Position numbers and translations under genes: made by a program | Assembly (NCBI GenBank): GCA_004369045.1 | Contig: ML213504.1 | Span: forward strand, 529,508 to 593,507 | DNA: 64,000 nt | Direction: 5' to 3' | Source: Heliocybe sulcata | Taxonomy: Eukaryota; Basidiomycota; Agaricomycetes; Gloeophyllales; Gloeophyllaceae | Notes under the pieces: model-generated | Told to the model about the DNA's origin: nothing | The model's database searches: none | The model's input: the letters and a program-made list of their open reading frames with translations, nothing else | Part shown: piece by piece, positions 33,291 to 43,621 of the stretch | Layout: each line of letters starts with the position of its first letter | How positions within the stretch are numbered: position 1 is the stretch's first letter

Positions 33291-33663
33291 CCCTATTCTA
33301 ACGGAAGGTACGCACGTATATGTACCAGTACGACGAGTGTACATATACCACAAGTGAAAGGAAAGAGTTGGAGTGCTATGAATACAGCATAGGAGAGGGT
33401 ATGCGCTACTTATATGTACTGCTACAAGGGATGGCGGAAAGCTAACGAGCGCAATTGAAGAGCATAATATAACACCAAGCATTTAAATTCAACGTATAAA
33501 CCGCGAAACAAAAAATAAGCACAGTTAAACAAATGGTTCGTCTGGCGCGCAACATAGGGCCAAAAGTCTCTGGGCAGCATCGAAAGGACGAACATAAAGG
33601 CTAGGGTAAAAGCAAGGGCATGAGGGGTCGTTAAAGGCGTAACACTGCCAACACAGTCTATAC
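33291..33663. other. convergent 3' region
   Basis: About 370 bp, AT-richer than its flanks (runs such as gtacatataccac and gaaacaaaaaataag), between two convergent genes. Probably overlapping 3' UTRs and polyadenylation signals; no gene seen. Confidence 0.5.
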
Positions 33664-35607
33664 TCAGGCTCGGATATATTCACCATCATCCTCCGTCATC
33701 GGCTCGCTCTCGCTCTCGGAACTTGTGAAAGACTCCGACTTCACGATCGAGATAGCCTTGTTCGACCGAGGAATAGTCGCGTTCTCAATGGGGCTGCCGG
33801 CGAGGACGCTAAAGTTGATACTCTCGAACCCGACAGTCCCTTCCTCGTACAGCCTCCGGGCAGCTTCGTATTCCATCTTCTCCTGCTCGGCTTGAGCTAA
33901 GAACGGCTGCGTCATCATCAGTAAGTCGTCCCTGACAAAGCGAAAAACACAGCCTACCTTACGCTCGTCATCGGTCATCGAGCGCCACTTTTGCGCAGCT
34001 AACACGCTCTGCTTAGTGGTCTCCGTCTCGTCACCAAACACTTCTGTCACGAGCTCCCGGTCCGCACGGATGCGCTGCAGGAACATGAAATACGCGCTAA
34101 GCGGCTTCTTGGGAGCGTTCGGGTCCTTGATATTACCCTTCCGCGATTTCCCGGCCTTGCGCTGCGCAGTGCGGTACACGTTCTCGCGTTTGATATCGTC
34201 CGGAGTCAAAGAACGGATATACAAGTCATATTCGCGTTCACGAGCATCTTTCAGTGCCTGTGATCTCCGCTTGTACGGCTGGCGGATAATAGACACGATG
34301 AGTCACCATTGCAATGTCATCTAGTCCGAGGACATACCTCCTTCTCCGCGTCAGAGAGAGTCGCGTATTCCTGGCCGGCTTCTTTGGCAGCCTGCGCAAC
34401 ATTCAGTTTCCTGTCACTGGTGGCCTGATGTTTCTGGATCCAGTCTGTGAAATAGAGCTGCCAGGCCGAGGGTGCAAGCTTAGGCGGCCGCAGCGTAGAC
34501 TTGTGTGGAGCCACTGCGGTAAAATGAAGGACCATTCAGTACAGAATTGACTAGACGTGATGAACGGAACGTACAGGGATCGCTCAATTTCGCGGTTTCC
34601 CGAGGTTCTTCCCGCTGGGTGATGGACCGCCTCTTCTTACGGATCGTAGCATCACGGTCGTCGGTGCTCTCGCTGAGCGACTCCGCACGTCGCGTGTAAC
34701 CTCGAGTGAGCCTCGGCGGTCGTACGTCGATCGCCGATGGAGCACTGCACGATTGGAACATCTGCCCCAAAGATGCTGTCGAGCGTGGGATAGGAATCCG
34801 CTGTCGCAGCGTAGCAAAGGCATCCTCTGATAGGGGCGCGTCTTCGACAGACGATGGCAGGTTCTCGCTTCCGGAAGAGTTGGGAGTATCCCACAGCTGC
34901 GCAGCCCAGGACGGGGGCAAAGCTGTGGCCACAGGGGAACTGGGCTTGATAGGCTCTGAGAAAAGGCCCCCAGCTGTCAGTGGGCGCTCAAACGGTGAAG
35001 TCGGACTCGGGAGAGTGAGCGCCGAGAAGTCGATCGCAGGGGAAAAGTCGCTCTCCTTGACCTGGGGATGACTCTCAGAATACGATGGAAAGATGAGATT
35101 GGACTGCGGAGTCGGGATAGGAATGGGTGCAGAGGTCGGTTCCGACGGGAGCAGCTCTGACTCGTGGAGCCAGTGTCCAAAGTAGAACGTGCTGTCGTCG
35201 TAGGTGTTTGACGGCGGGAATTCGAACATGGGGTCGTTGTTGAGCATCGGGGAAGCATTGTAGTCGTACTGCGTCGACGCGGACGACGGTCGACCTGAGA
35301 GATCGGTTGTGGCAGGCATGTCATGCCAGTTGAAGGAAGCGGTGTGGTCGTATGGTCGCTGCTCGTCGAGTTCGATGGGGCCAAAGAGCATCTGTTCAGA
35401 GTCGGACATTGGGGAGTGGTAGAGGGAGGGGGGCGAGTCGATATGCATGGGGAGGAAGGACGCGTCGTGAGGGTGCATATAAGTGGGATGGGACGCGTTC
35501 TGTGACGCGTCGGAAGGGGGAGGAGGAAGGGAACGGGAACGACAGGTAGGGGACGGAGGTCTTATAGGGGACGCGGAGGTATATAGGGCTCTGGATCTTG
35601 GACGCAT
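33664..35607 (-). CDS. two-HMG-box protein, Exp1-like
   Basis: A long Ser/Pro-rich N-terminal half (SPIRPPSPTCRSRSLPPPPS … SSVEDAPLSEDAFATLRQRI) with a basic patch (RDATIRKKRRSITQREEP) precedes two HMG boxes. Box 1: LAPSAWQLYFTDWIQKHQ with AKEAGQEYATLSDAEKEPYK. Box 2: DPNAPKKPLSAYFMFLQRIR with QKWRSMTDDERKPFLAQAEQ. The acidic Ser-rich tail ends SESESEPMTEDDGEYIRA. Two boxes in the C-terminal half, with HMG1/2-like box 2, is the layout reported for Coprinopsis Exp1, needed for cap expansion. Orthology is inferred from layout only. The start is taken at 35607 (MRPRSRALYTS). A further in-frame ATG lies at 35646, and the frame stays open beyond it. Confidence 0.8.
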
Positions 35608-35960
35608 CTTGAGAGGGGCTCGGGACAAACATCGCAGTATTTCCATTTTGGCGTGGAGAATGACTCGGAATGAATCAGCAGAGGACAAGCAGCGACGCGT
35701 ACCCAGTCGGGGCGTCCGGTCACCGAAACGGAACACTGCTCGACTGCCCTCGGGATCACCTCTGTTATCTGTCACACTTTCGAATATTATTTCTTTATGG
35801 CATCTACGCGCCAGACCGCCGGCAGCCATTGTCTTCGGCAGAAGTCCGCTAATCACTCAGAAACAAGAATGCTCATTCGGCGGAACTGCCCTCGCGCCCC
35901 CGAGCTACTCTACCCTGCTAATGACCAGTATCTCCGTGCTGTGCAGTGATCCTGACTTTG
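35608..35960. other. promoter region of the HMG gene / 3' flank of NDUFA13
   Basis: About 350 bp between two - strand genes. A + frame spans it, but it is antisense to both neighbours and unsupported. Confidence 0.45.
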
Positions 35961-36748
35961 TCATATCACAGCAATCGCGCTTCGTGACCGATACCGCGAG
36001 TTGTTGTAGACACTTTTGCCGGCCTAGCAAGACGCCATGGATAGGAGCACACATCGGAAAACGTCCCGGACGATCATTATCAAGAACTCATCAGCACAAG
36101 ATGGCGAGAACGCACCTCCCAGTCCTTCACATCCTTCATGATTTCCTTCTCTCTCGCCAAGGCAGCTTGATCGCGCCGGTACGCGTCACGATCCCCCTCG
36201 GCCACGAGCAGTGGCACAAGGTGCAGACGGGACCACACCTTCTCTCGCTGCAGCTCTCTAAACACCAGACGGAATCAGATCCAATGTTTCCCTTTTCCGG
36301 CATGGGACCATAATTAGGGTCAAGTCATGATAAGAACCCAGCTGCGGCCGGATCCTAACAGGGCCACGTTCCACGTCGAGCGGGACATCCATGACCACGT
36401 TTGACGTCCTGCTGACCAGATCCTGCCCTCCTTCGCCCCTCTCGCACGGAAGCTTTTCGCGACTCACCGCTGTTCCAGATTTCCCTGCCCCAGCCGATAG
36501 AAGCCAAACGCGCTTATGGCTGTAACCCCGGCGAGGATCGCAACACCGCCGGGTCCACGGAGCGGCAGATTACGTTTGTACCGTATTGCCTCGAACCCCC
36601 CAGGGGGAGGCATATCTCTGTCAGAAGGCGCATGACGGACAGTGAGTGAGAAAGACCTAACATAAGAGTCGAAGAATAGCGTACTGTCTGTAGGCCGTCG
36701 ACACTGCCGAGCATCATTGCATCAGTACCGTCCATCGCAGGAAGACAT
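35961..36748 (-). CDS. NDUFA13: complex I subunit NDUFA13 / GRIM-19
   Basis: Accessory single-span subunit of mitochondrial complex I. Reconstructed exons: 36729-36748 (MSSCDG), 36468-36617 (RDMPPPGGFEAIRYKRNLPL, then the membrane helix GVAILAGVTAISAFGFYRLG), one ending GAG before 36110 (ELQREKVWSRLHLVPLLVAE, GDRDAYRRDQAALAREKEIM), and a last exon AGKSVYNNSRYRSRSAIAVI with stop at 35961-35963. Every segment matches the GRIM-19 pattern: DMPPPGGF, one helix, then the charged helix and the GKSVYN tail. The least certain piece is exon 1: an ATG at 36760 is also in frame. No classical presequence, as usual for this subunit. Confidence 0.88.
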
Positions 36749-38552
36749 TGCAGAAGGCATCCTCACTTGTGACGAAGAGAGCCGGGGAGATGGATGGCGT
36801 TTGGTAGCAATGTGTTCGCACCTCGCTAAACCCGTCCTGGCGCATCACGTGTGAAGGTCCCACGCGCTCCGGTTCTCCGAGGTGAGCAATTCGTCAGTTC
36901 GTGATGTCCGACTCTCGATCGTGTTGTACACCCTTGACTGAACGCTATACTTACAGCGTGGGTTGGAATGTAAAAATACATCGCCTTGTCTCCTATTGCT
37001 CATTCCCTATACAGATCTAAAGCTGGGATCGTCGACGCGCTGCGCGTTCTCAGCCGTCGGCTTTCCGAGTTACCTGCTCAAGCAATTCCTGAGGCAACAC
37101 CGCGTTGTGGAATTGACTCACGTCCTTTGTTATATGCCCCGGAATGACCGCTTCGCAGCAGGTGGAATGATTCGAACTCTGAACATCTCGCTTCCATTGG
37201 TGACTGAATTTCACAGATATACGCCGAGCTCCTGGGACAGCTGGGCGTCCGCCGATTATAGGATCTCCGTGGCTTGTGGCCACCTGAACGGCTGAATGGC
37301 ACCTCCGCTCGCCTCCAATTGGCGATATTTGACAAGGACGTGACACCTATACATCCATGTCCTTGGGGACCAGACTCGAATCCATACCTGGATCTTCATC
37401 AGAGGGTCCCATGCTCCTTGCTCTTGGTACGATTTAATACCAGATCGCTCATGTACGTCTGACGCATACGTGGCTGAAGCGCCGCAGATACGCCCATCGG
37501 ACGCATCTGAAACCGCCACGATGCCGACCTGCTACGCATTTTCAGAGAAAACTTGCGGCTGGGTTCCGGTCGAGTCGTCATTACGCAGCAGGAGGACATG
37601 TATTTCCTTGGCCATGACGTTCGGTTGACTCGGGCTGGATCGCATGGCGGCGGCTGTGTACACGTCCGGATCTTTTTCACAATGCGATATGGAGTCTGCG
37701 GTGGGAGCCTTCGGGATATCGTCGTCCATATCGACATCAAAATGAGCGCATCCGTCGCCGGCGACTCCTATCACTCGATACGAAAATATACCCTCGGACC
37801 CACACATTCCGCCACCCCTCCCGGATTCCAGAACGCAACCCCGAATGGTTGAAGACGAGGTTCCCTTCACGTCCCGACATCCATCTTCCGATGCGTGCGG
37901 CGCTTAGCATGGGTGAAGGTCAGCACTAGCTTGCATCAGGCTTCGAAACGACTAAGCACCCCGACTATTCACGCATCGGATAATGACTAGCGTCTGCTTA
38001 CAAGGCCGGCGTCGATGAATCACGAGCACAGCGCTGCGATGGTCCGACTGCTCCCCGGTTATCGAGGTACTATCTCACAGCCCCTAGCACTAGTGCTCCG
38101 TTCCTGCTCCAGTCGGTATACGGGCAGCAGGTCGATCCTGGCTATAAATGTCAGAATCCACTATGATTGGCCGCGTTGTTCATATAATTAGCGAGGAGAG
38201 CTTGCGCTCGCTTATGGGGACGCGATGCATTCCAGCTCCCGCGCCGTCGGGCAGGCACCGGGTGCGCCAAAGGCCGTCCTCGACTAAGCCTTATGCACGA
38301 GCAGCGCGCTAACCATAGTCTGCGCGTATTATTCAGAGAGTCTACTTTGAAACTGCCGTGTTTAGTGTGTAGAGTAGTGGTGATACATCTATATGCGATC
38401 GGAAAGGGATGCGCTAGTCCGAATATGGAAATCCGGAGAGGAAGGGGCTGCATCAGGAAGCAACGTTGACGCTCGACTCACCGCCCGGCCAAACATGACG
38501 GGAACACTCATTTGCTTCCGTATTTGGCTCGGCCTCCTTTCCACGCTCCGCC
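36749..38552. other. 1.8-kb gene-poor stretch
   Basis: No supported gene. A - frame at 37532-37870 has a fairly protein-like composition (AHFDVDMDDDIPKAPTADSI) but no recognisable domain and no clear splice partners. Part must be the INO80F-like gene's promoter. I found no repeats at the ends, transposase motifs or tRNA. Confidence 0.4.
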
Positions 38553-40316
38553 ATGTCTCGTCAGCCCTCCCCGGGGCCCTCCCAGCCCAGCCCCTACGGC
38601 CACGTCCTCCAGCCCCCTGCGCCTACCCATGCGTCCCGTCAGAAGTCGCGTGCATACGCTACGGCTGTTGCGGCCGGCGCTGAGGACATAAAATACCAGC
38701 TCAAGTACAAAGAGTTGAAGCGCAAAGTGAAGGAGATTGAGGTGGTGAGTTGACAGTTGCGACCGACGACGATGCCGTCGCCTGAGCTTGTGGTGCAAGG
38801 ACAATGACAAGCTGTACTTCAAAATACTGCAAGCGAAGAAAAACATCCAGAGGATGAGGCTGGAGCGAGCGTGAGTTGCTTCGTTATGTATCGGCGCAAT
38901 ATTATCATGAACGCTCGGCGGATCTTTAGTATCTTGTATGAGCGGCTCTCATCCATACCGCCTTCTCCTGAGATGCGTGGGAGACACGGTTTGCCGCCGC
39001 AAGCGGCTCATCTTACCCACCCACCACCTCCCTTAGTGGTTCCTCAACAAACAGGCGCCCATGCACGTGAAGCTTTTGAACACGCACGCCCAGTTGGCCT
39101 CAATGATTACAGCGACTATGGTCGAAATGAAGCCCCTCGGTTGGTGTCTATGCAAGAGAGCCGTCCAGCACCTGCACCCGAAGTGATCATGGGCCCCGGG
39201 GTAGCGCCCCCATCTCATAGACATTCGCGTCATGACTCTGGCTCTATGCGCGATAGTCCAAGGCAGCTACCGCCTTTACCGCCGCTTCAACTAGAGCAGC
39301 CCCTTGCTCATGGCCATGGTCACCATCATTCTTCGCACTCACACTCGGGGTCCCGGTCAGACTCACGATCGCACTCGCGATCCCGAGGTCACCAAGAGTT
39401 GCCTCCGCCGCAGATTCATCCCAGTGGTCCAGGCCAACCTCCTCAGCTGGCTATAGATGCTTTGCCACCGCTGCACCACGCACTGCAGGGGGCAGAACTG
39501 TCGCCTGACAGGGAGTCAGCCAGACGTTACGAGGCGCAAGAGTTGGCGATGCTGCACTCCCTCGGCCACTCGCGGACGCCTCCTCAGCTCGAACTGCACT
39601 CCCCGATTCTTACGGCGCCTGAAGGTCAGCTGCCTTCGCCTTCCAGCAGTAGAGGCGCATCTGGACATTTGCATAACCATCAACGTGTAGGTCCGGGTGC
39701 GCACATTAACAGGATGCACCGCCGCCGTGAAAGCGAGCGTGAGTGGGAACGCGATCGGGAGCACGACGTGGGCAGGGATGGGCCGACGCCTCGGGTTCCG
39801 ACTCCGCCTTACGCTGTCCGCCACCGTCAATCGCGGGAGAGAGAGGGAGACGATCGTGGCTATCTGCCGACGTCTAGATTGCGCGGCGAACACGCAGACC
39901 ATGACATGCCTGATAGGCTCGGGTCTCGGGGCGGCTCCGGCTCTGGATCCCCAGCATCTGCTGGTGCGCGAGCGTCCGTTGGGGCGAGCCTGTCCCGGCC
40001 CGCCTCTCAAGTGCCGGAGGTCAGCCATGAGCGCCATAGATCCTATCCGCACCGCGGTGGGAATCCGCCGGTTCTGGACCCCGAGCAGGAGCGGGGACCC
40101 GCGTTGGAAGATCATTCGGTGCGGTCTTCTGGGGTTTCTCGGAAGAGATCACGGGAGGATATGGAAGTTGATAGTGACATTGGCGGGGAGGCTTCGCGTG
40201 GGACTGGGGAGAGTAGGGATGCGAGGAACAGTGGGTTCGCGTCTGATGACCGGAAGGCCAAGCGCGTACATCCGGATAATGGCTCGCCAGGAGGCGAAGA
40301 CTCGGCTATGGACTGA
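38553..40316 (+). CDS. INO80 complex subunit F-like coiled-coil protein
   Basis: Three exons (38553-38744, 38800-38870, 38930-40316) sum to 550 codons. The only folded-looking part is near the N-terminus: IKYQLKYKELKRKVKEIEVD, NDKLYFKILQAKKNIQRMRL, ERAILYERL, a two-part coiled coil of the INO80F/TFPT type that would tether it to the INO80 nucleosome remodeller. The remaining ~450 residues are disordered and very rich in Pro, Ser, His and Arg, with SR/HS repeats (SHSHSGSRSDSRSHSRSRGH) and RE/RD runs (RRRESEREWERDREHDVGRD). An NLS-like VSRKRSREDMEV lies near the end. Nuclear by composition. The family call rests on the short coiled coil alone. Confidence 0.75.
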
Positions 40317-40620
40317 AGCGGATCAGGAATGAATATCATTTCTTGTTCGTGTAAAGCAGCAAATACTAGGTACTATCTCATTTTGTTTGTATGCCGTGTC
40401 TGTTATGCTAGCGACGAGAAGTACGCAGGGCGATACCCCATATGCTTTCAAGTACCCTGAATGTATGCATCCAGACTGTACCGGTCAATCAACGCTTTGA
40501 ACAGACCGGCCCCAGCATGTAGTCAAGATAGATCATGTTATTATGAGCTCAAATACTTTGGCATTATCTGACATGCCCCGAGAAACTGCAATACGTAGAT
40601 ACACCTAAAAATGAATGGAC
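40317..40620. other. convergent 3' region
   Basis: About 300 bp between convergent genes. AT-rich patches compatible with 3' processing signals; no gene. Confidence 0.5.
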
Positions 40621-41346
40621 CTAGACATCGCGATCGCAGTCGCTGTCCGATGAATAGCCCGAAGGACAGGTCCATAGAGCAGTCGACCGTTCCGCGGATA
40701 TCTTGGACTGAGTCAGAGGTCTTGACGAGAGACGGTCGCCGTGCCGCTCCTTCCATATCTCCGCCTGATCGGCCCAGTACGCGTCCAGGCTGTGCTCGTC
40801 CTTGAAGGTGTACGGGCACGGAGGCGTCGGCAGGACTGAAAGCTGGCTGCGCTCGAGGGCTTCCATGAGGATGTCCTCGCGAAACTCCGTGGGCGGGGGA
40901 AGCGAGTCCAGGATGACGTCCATTACCAATGGTTTCCGGCCGTGGGGCTTGCTTCCGGGGTCGTTTTGGATCGTCTCGCGCGCTTGGTCGAGGAGGAGCC
41001 GGGCGGCAGAAGTGCCCGAGGACGAGATGCTGCTTACGGACGGGGTCTTCTTGTGGCCCCTGCTGTGCTTGACGGCCTCTTGCTTTTGCTTGGCTCGCTT
41101 GGAAGCATGTCTGTGGCTTCTTGCGTTCGGGCTTTCGACTTCATGCTGGGGCCTCCTGTGCTTGTATTTGTGGACATGACTGCGCCGCGGAACAAGGGAG
41201 GGCTTCGGCTTCTTCCTGGTTATTATTCGGAGCGTGAATATGAGTCCATAGGGATGGAAGAGAGGCGTGACTCACGACGCTTCGCGCTGCGGTGCTGTAC
41301 GACTCCTTAGACGAGCACGCGCCTCAGAGTCATCCGGATTAAGCAT
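40621..41346 (-). CDS. basic hypothetical nuclear protein, 221 aa
   Basis: Not recognised. Two exons, 41276-41346 and 40621-41215, sum to 222 codons. MLNPDDSEARARLRSRTAPQ opens a strongly basic N-terminal half with many His/Lys/Arg (VPRRSHVHKYKHRRPQH, HASKRAKQKQEAVKHSRGHK), followed by a Ser run (SVSSISSSGTSAARLLLDQA). The C-terminal half is acidic/neutral: VMDVILDSLPPPTEFREDIL, MEALERSQLSVLPTPPCPYT, HSLDAYWADQAEIWKERHGD, ending GYSSDSDCDRDV. The Trp/Tyr-containing C-terminal part looks conserved and may bind a partner. Start ATG 41346 follows no obvious TATA. Confidence 0.65.
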
Positions 41347-42694
41347 GGCGTGGATGTTCATGTATGGAGTGCTGTACGCTGCCAGAAGAGAGATACGCTG
41401 GTTGTAACATGGCGGCTGACATTCTGAACTCGACCGGATAGTCTGAGTCTACCGGACAGTGGCTGACGGTTAAGACGGAGCGCGCCCTGCAATAGTCTGA
41501 TACATGTTAGCGTGTATCTGGTCAGAAAAGAGGGCACTGGGTATGTCCTCGGACAGGAGTAATTGTGAAGGGCGTATTGTTTTGGACTTCCACTGAGTAA
41601 TGCAGAGCTGGGTGCAGACTTGCCTGTCATTATTCACGTGTCGAACACTGAATAGCCATGATCCAAGCCACAGCAGTAAGCTTCGTCTAAGGAATTGCTC
41701 ACATCGGGCATTACTTTGTTCTGTGAGAGACGCCGTCCGAGCAGCTGCTCTGGCAAACGCTCGCGGATAAGAGTTCCCCAAATCTAGAGTTCATTGCCCG
41801 GCGCAATAGGCCGCGACAAAATAAAGAAGCTCGACCCGAGCGAAGAGACGTCAGTCCCCCCACCGCAACTCGGAAGAGTGGGACCGCGGAAGTCCGACGT
41901 GCCCTCTCCCCAAGCACATCTCCCGAGGTTGACGAATTAGGACATTGGTATGTTTTCGATTCCGACGAGGGGGAATATATGAACGACCCTTCATATGTCA
42001 TGAAAACTGGCGATCGTCTCGCGCACGGCAGACGGTGCGGCAGTGGCGATGACAAGAGATCATGGTTCCGAGGCTTCTGACTGAACGTCTTCGCCGAGGG
42101 AGGACGCCACTGAAGAATCTACAGGCAATACAAGTGTCGAGGGTCCTTCGAATACGGTAAAGGCATGGTTCCAAAGGAATTCGAACCAACGACTGACCAG
42201 TTCATGGTCGGGCAATACATATGTGCGAACCGCCCGGGCCGGGGGCAATAGACACTGGCAGTTAATGATAGCCGTACTGAGCCACTGGTGCACATCATTC
42301 CAGTTACTAAATTGCGGCGTGACTCGGATAGACACAGACGTACCTTCTGGTCTCTACCCAAGAATCGCAAAGCGCCGTTGTGAACTTCAGACACTGGGGC
42401 GAATCCCAGTGAGCGCTACTCTCCTCATTGGACCCAGGATATAGCCCGGATGGCTACTTCTTGCCGAATACAATGGGTCTACGTATGCAACTAGCATGTA
42501 AGTGCCCTTTGAATCACTGGAAGTAGCAGTCGAAGCCAATTAATGATTATTGGCTGATGGTTCACACAACGGAAATTGCCGTCTGATGGCGCACGTCTCA
42601 AGGATGAATACTTCCTGCACCAAATCAGAGCATGTTAGAATGGTATTACATTGAAGAGTACAGTTGCACTAAGACTTCTGATAACATCGTCCAT
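41347..42694. other. 1.35-kb intergenic stretch with uncertain (-) frames
   Basis: Frames on the - strand at 41711-42055 and 42060-42335 have plausible composition (NDVHQWLSTAIINCQCLLPP; HELVSRWFEFLWNHAFTVFE), but I could not build a gene model with matching splice phases. They may be part of an unrecognised or decayed gene. Confidence 0.3.
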
Positions 42695-43295
42695 TTAGAT
42701 CCCGCGCAGCCCCTTGCCCTTGCTGTCGACCGCAAAGCTACCCTTCGTCAAGTTCGTCGCGACATTGCCCGTGTTTATCGAGTTGCCCGACTCCTCCTTC
42801 CCTTCTTTCAGAATCTTTGGAAGGACATCGACGTCCTTGGAGGCACCGAAGACGTTCTCGAGTTGCTGTTTTGATGCCTTCCCGAGAATACCTTGCGACC
42901 CTTGATTTGAGAAGAAGATTTCGAAAGCTGGGTGCAAATGTAAATAAAATCCTCTAAAGGAGTAAGCAGAAAGAAGCTCACAATCCATGACTTCCGTCAA
43001 GGGAATAGTTCTGTGGAAAGCGAGTGAGTTCGTCTGATGTTCTCCGATCTGAATACGATGGAATATTTACGTGTCTAGAACAGCTCATCAGCATACAGGA
43101 TAGAGCCTGCAATAGGTAAGTTTACTCACCTCCCTCCTTCCACTTCTTGTACTATAGTATCAGACACTATCGTCAGCATCGGTCGCGTGAGTTTTGCGAT
43201 CAAGCCCATACCTCCTCGGGATTGACGACGACGATAAACTCGTCCGTAGATTGAGTGTCAGGCTTGTAGACGACCTTCGTGATTGAGCGAGTCAT
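42695..43295 (-). CDS. Rtc3-like SBDS-domain protein (with a 4-nt exon)
   Basis: Single-domain relative of the N-terminal (FYSH) domain of SBDS, like yeast Rtc3/Hgi1, linked to RNA metabolism and stress. Five exons: 43212-43295 (MTRSITKVVYKPDTQS…NPEE), 43130-43151 (YKKWKEG), 43071-43074 (four bases, acac), 42982-43010 and 42695-42927. They total 124 codons, and the join reads KWKEGDTTIPLTEVMDSFEI, the expected family text. Then FFSNQGSQGILGKASKQQLE, NVFGASKDVDVLPKILKEGK, and SFAVDSKGKGLRGI. Skipping the 4-nt exon would shift the frame. A CRE-type TGACGTCA lies 105 bp upstream of the start. Confidence 0.88.
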
Positions 43296-43621
43296 AATAA
43301 AATACGAGAATTAAAGCAGTAAATGCGACAAGTGTTCTGGATGGATGTACTGAACAGCGAGACGCGCATCGCAAAGGCTTTAAAAGGTGGATACATCTAT
43401 GACGTCATGCTCGAGCGTAGGAGCATCCGGGCATCTCCAGCGTGATCAGCACCGCTTGTTCGCGTGCTCTGACGTCGACTGCATTGGGCGCTCTCGTTCG
43501 GTGCACTGCTGACAGTATAGAGCAAACAGTCCTGCCTTGAGGAACATTGACTTGGAAAGCGACGGGGCAGAAATACCCGCATTATGTACTTCGGTGTAAT
43601 CAGGAACTCGACTTCAATCAA
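43296..43621. other. promoter of the Rtc3-like gene / 3' flank of MLH3
   Basis: About 325 bp. Holds TGACGTCA at 43400-43407 and a TTTAAAA-type AT-rich motif at 43380-43386, both suitably placed upstream of the ATG at 43295 (transcribed leftwards). No gene seen. Confidence 0.5.
43400..43407. promoter_or_regulatory. CRE palindrome TGACGTCA
   Basis: Perfect ATF/CREB bZIP site, 105 bp before the Rtc3-like start codon and just upstream of an AT-rich TATA-like motif. Consistent with stress control, but an 8-bp match alone is weak evidence. Confidence 0.35.

Noticed and set aside
35483-36313. 276-codon + frame
   Set aside because: Antisense to the HMG gene's 5' end and NDUFA13 exons.
39516-40115. 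199-codon - frame
   Set aside because: Antisense of the INO80F-like protein's low-complexity region.
42165-42200. tRNA-like GGTTCGAATTCC on the - strand
   Set aside because: The T-loop core is present, but the flanking bases do not form a T-stem, and no acceptor stem or anticodon arm can be folded.
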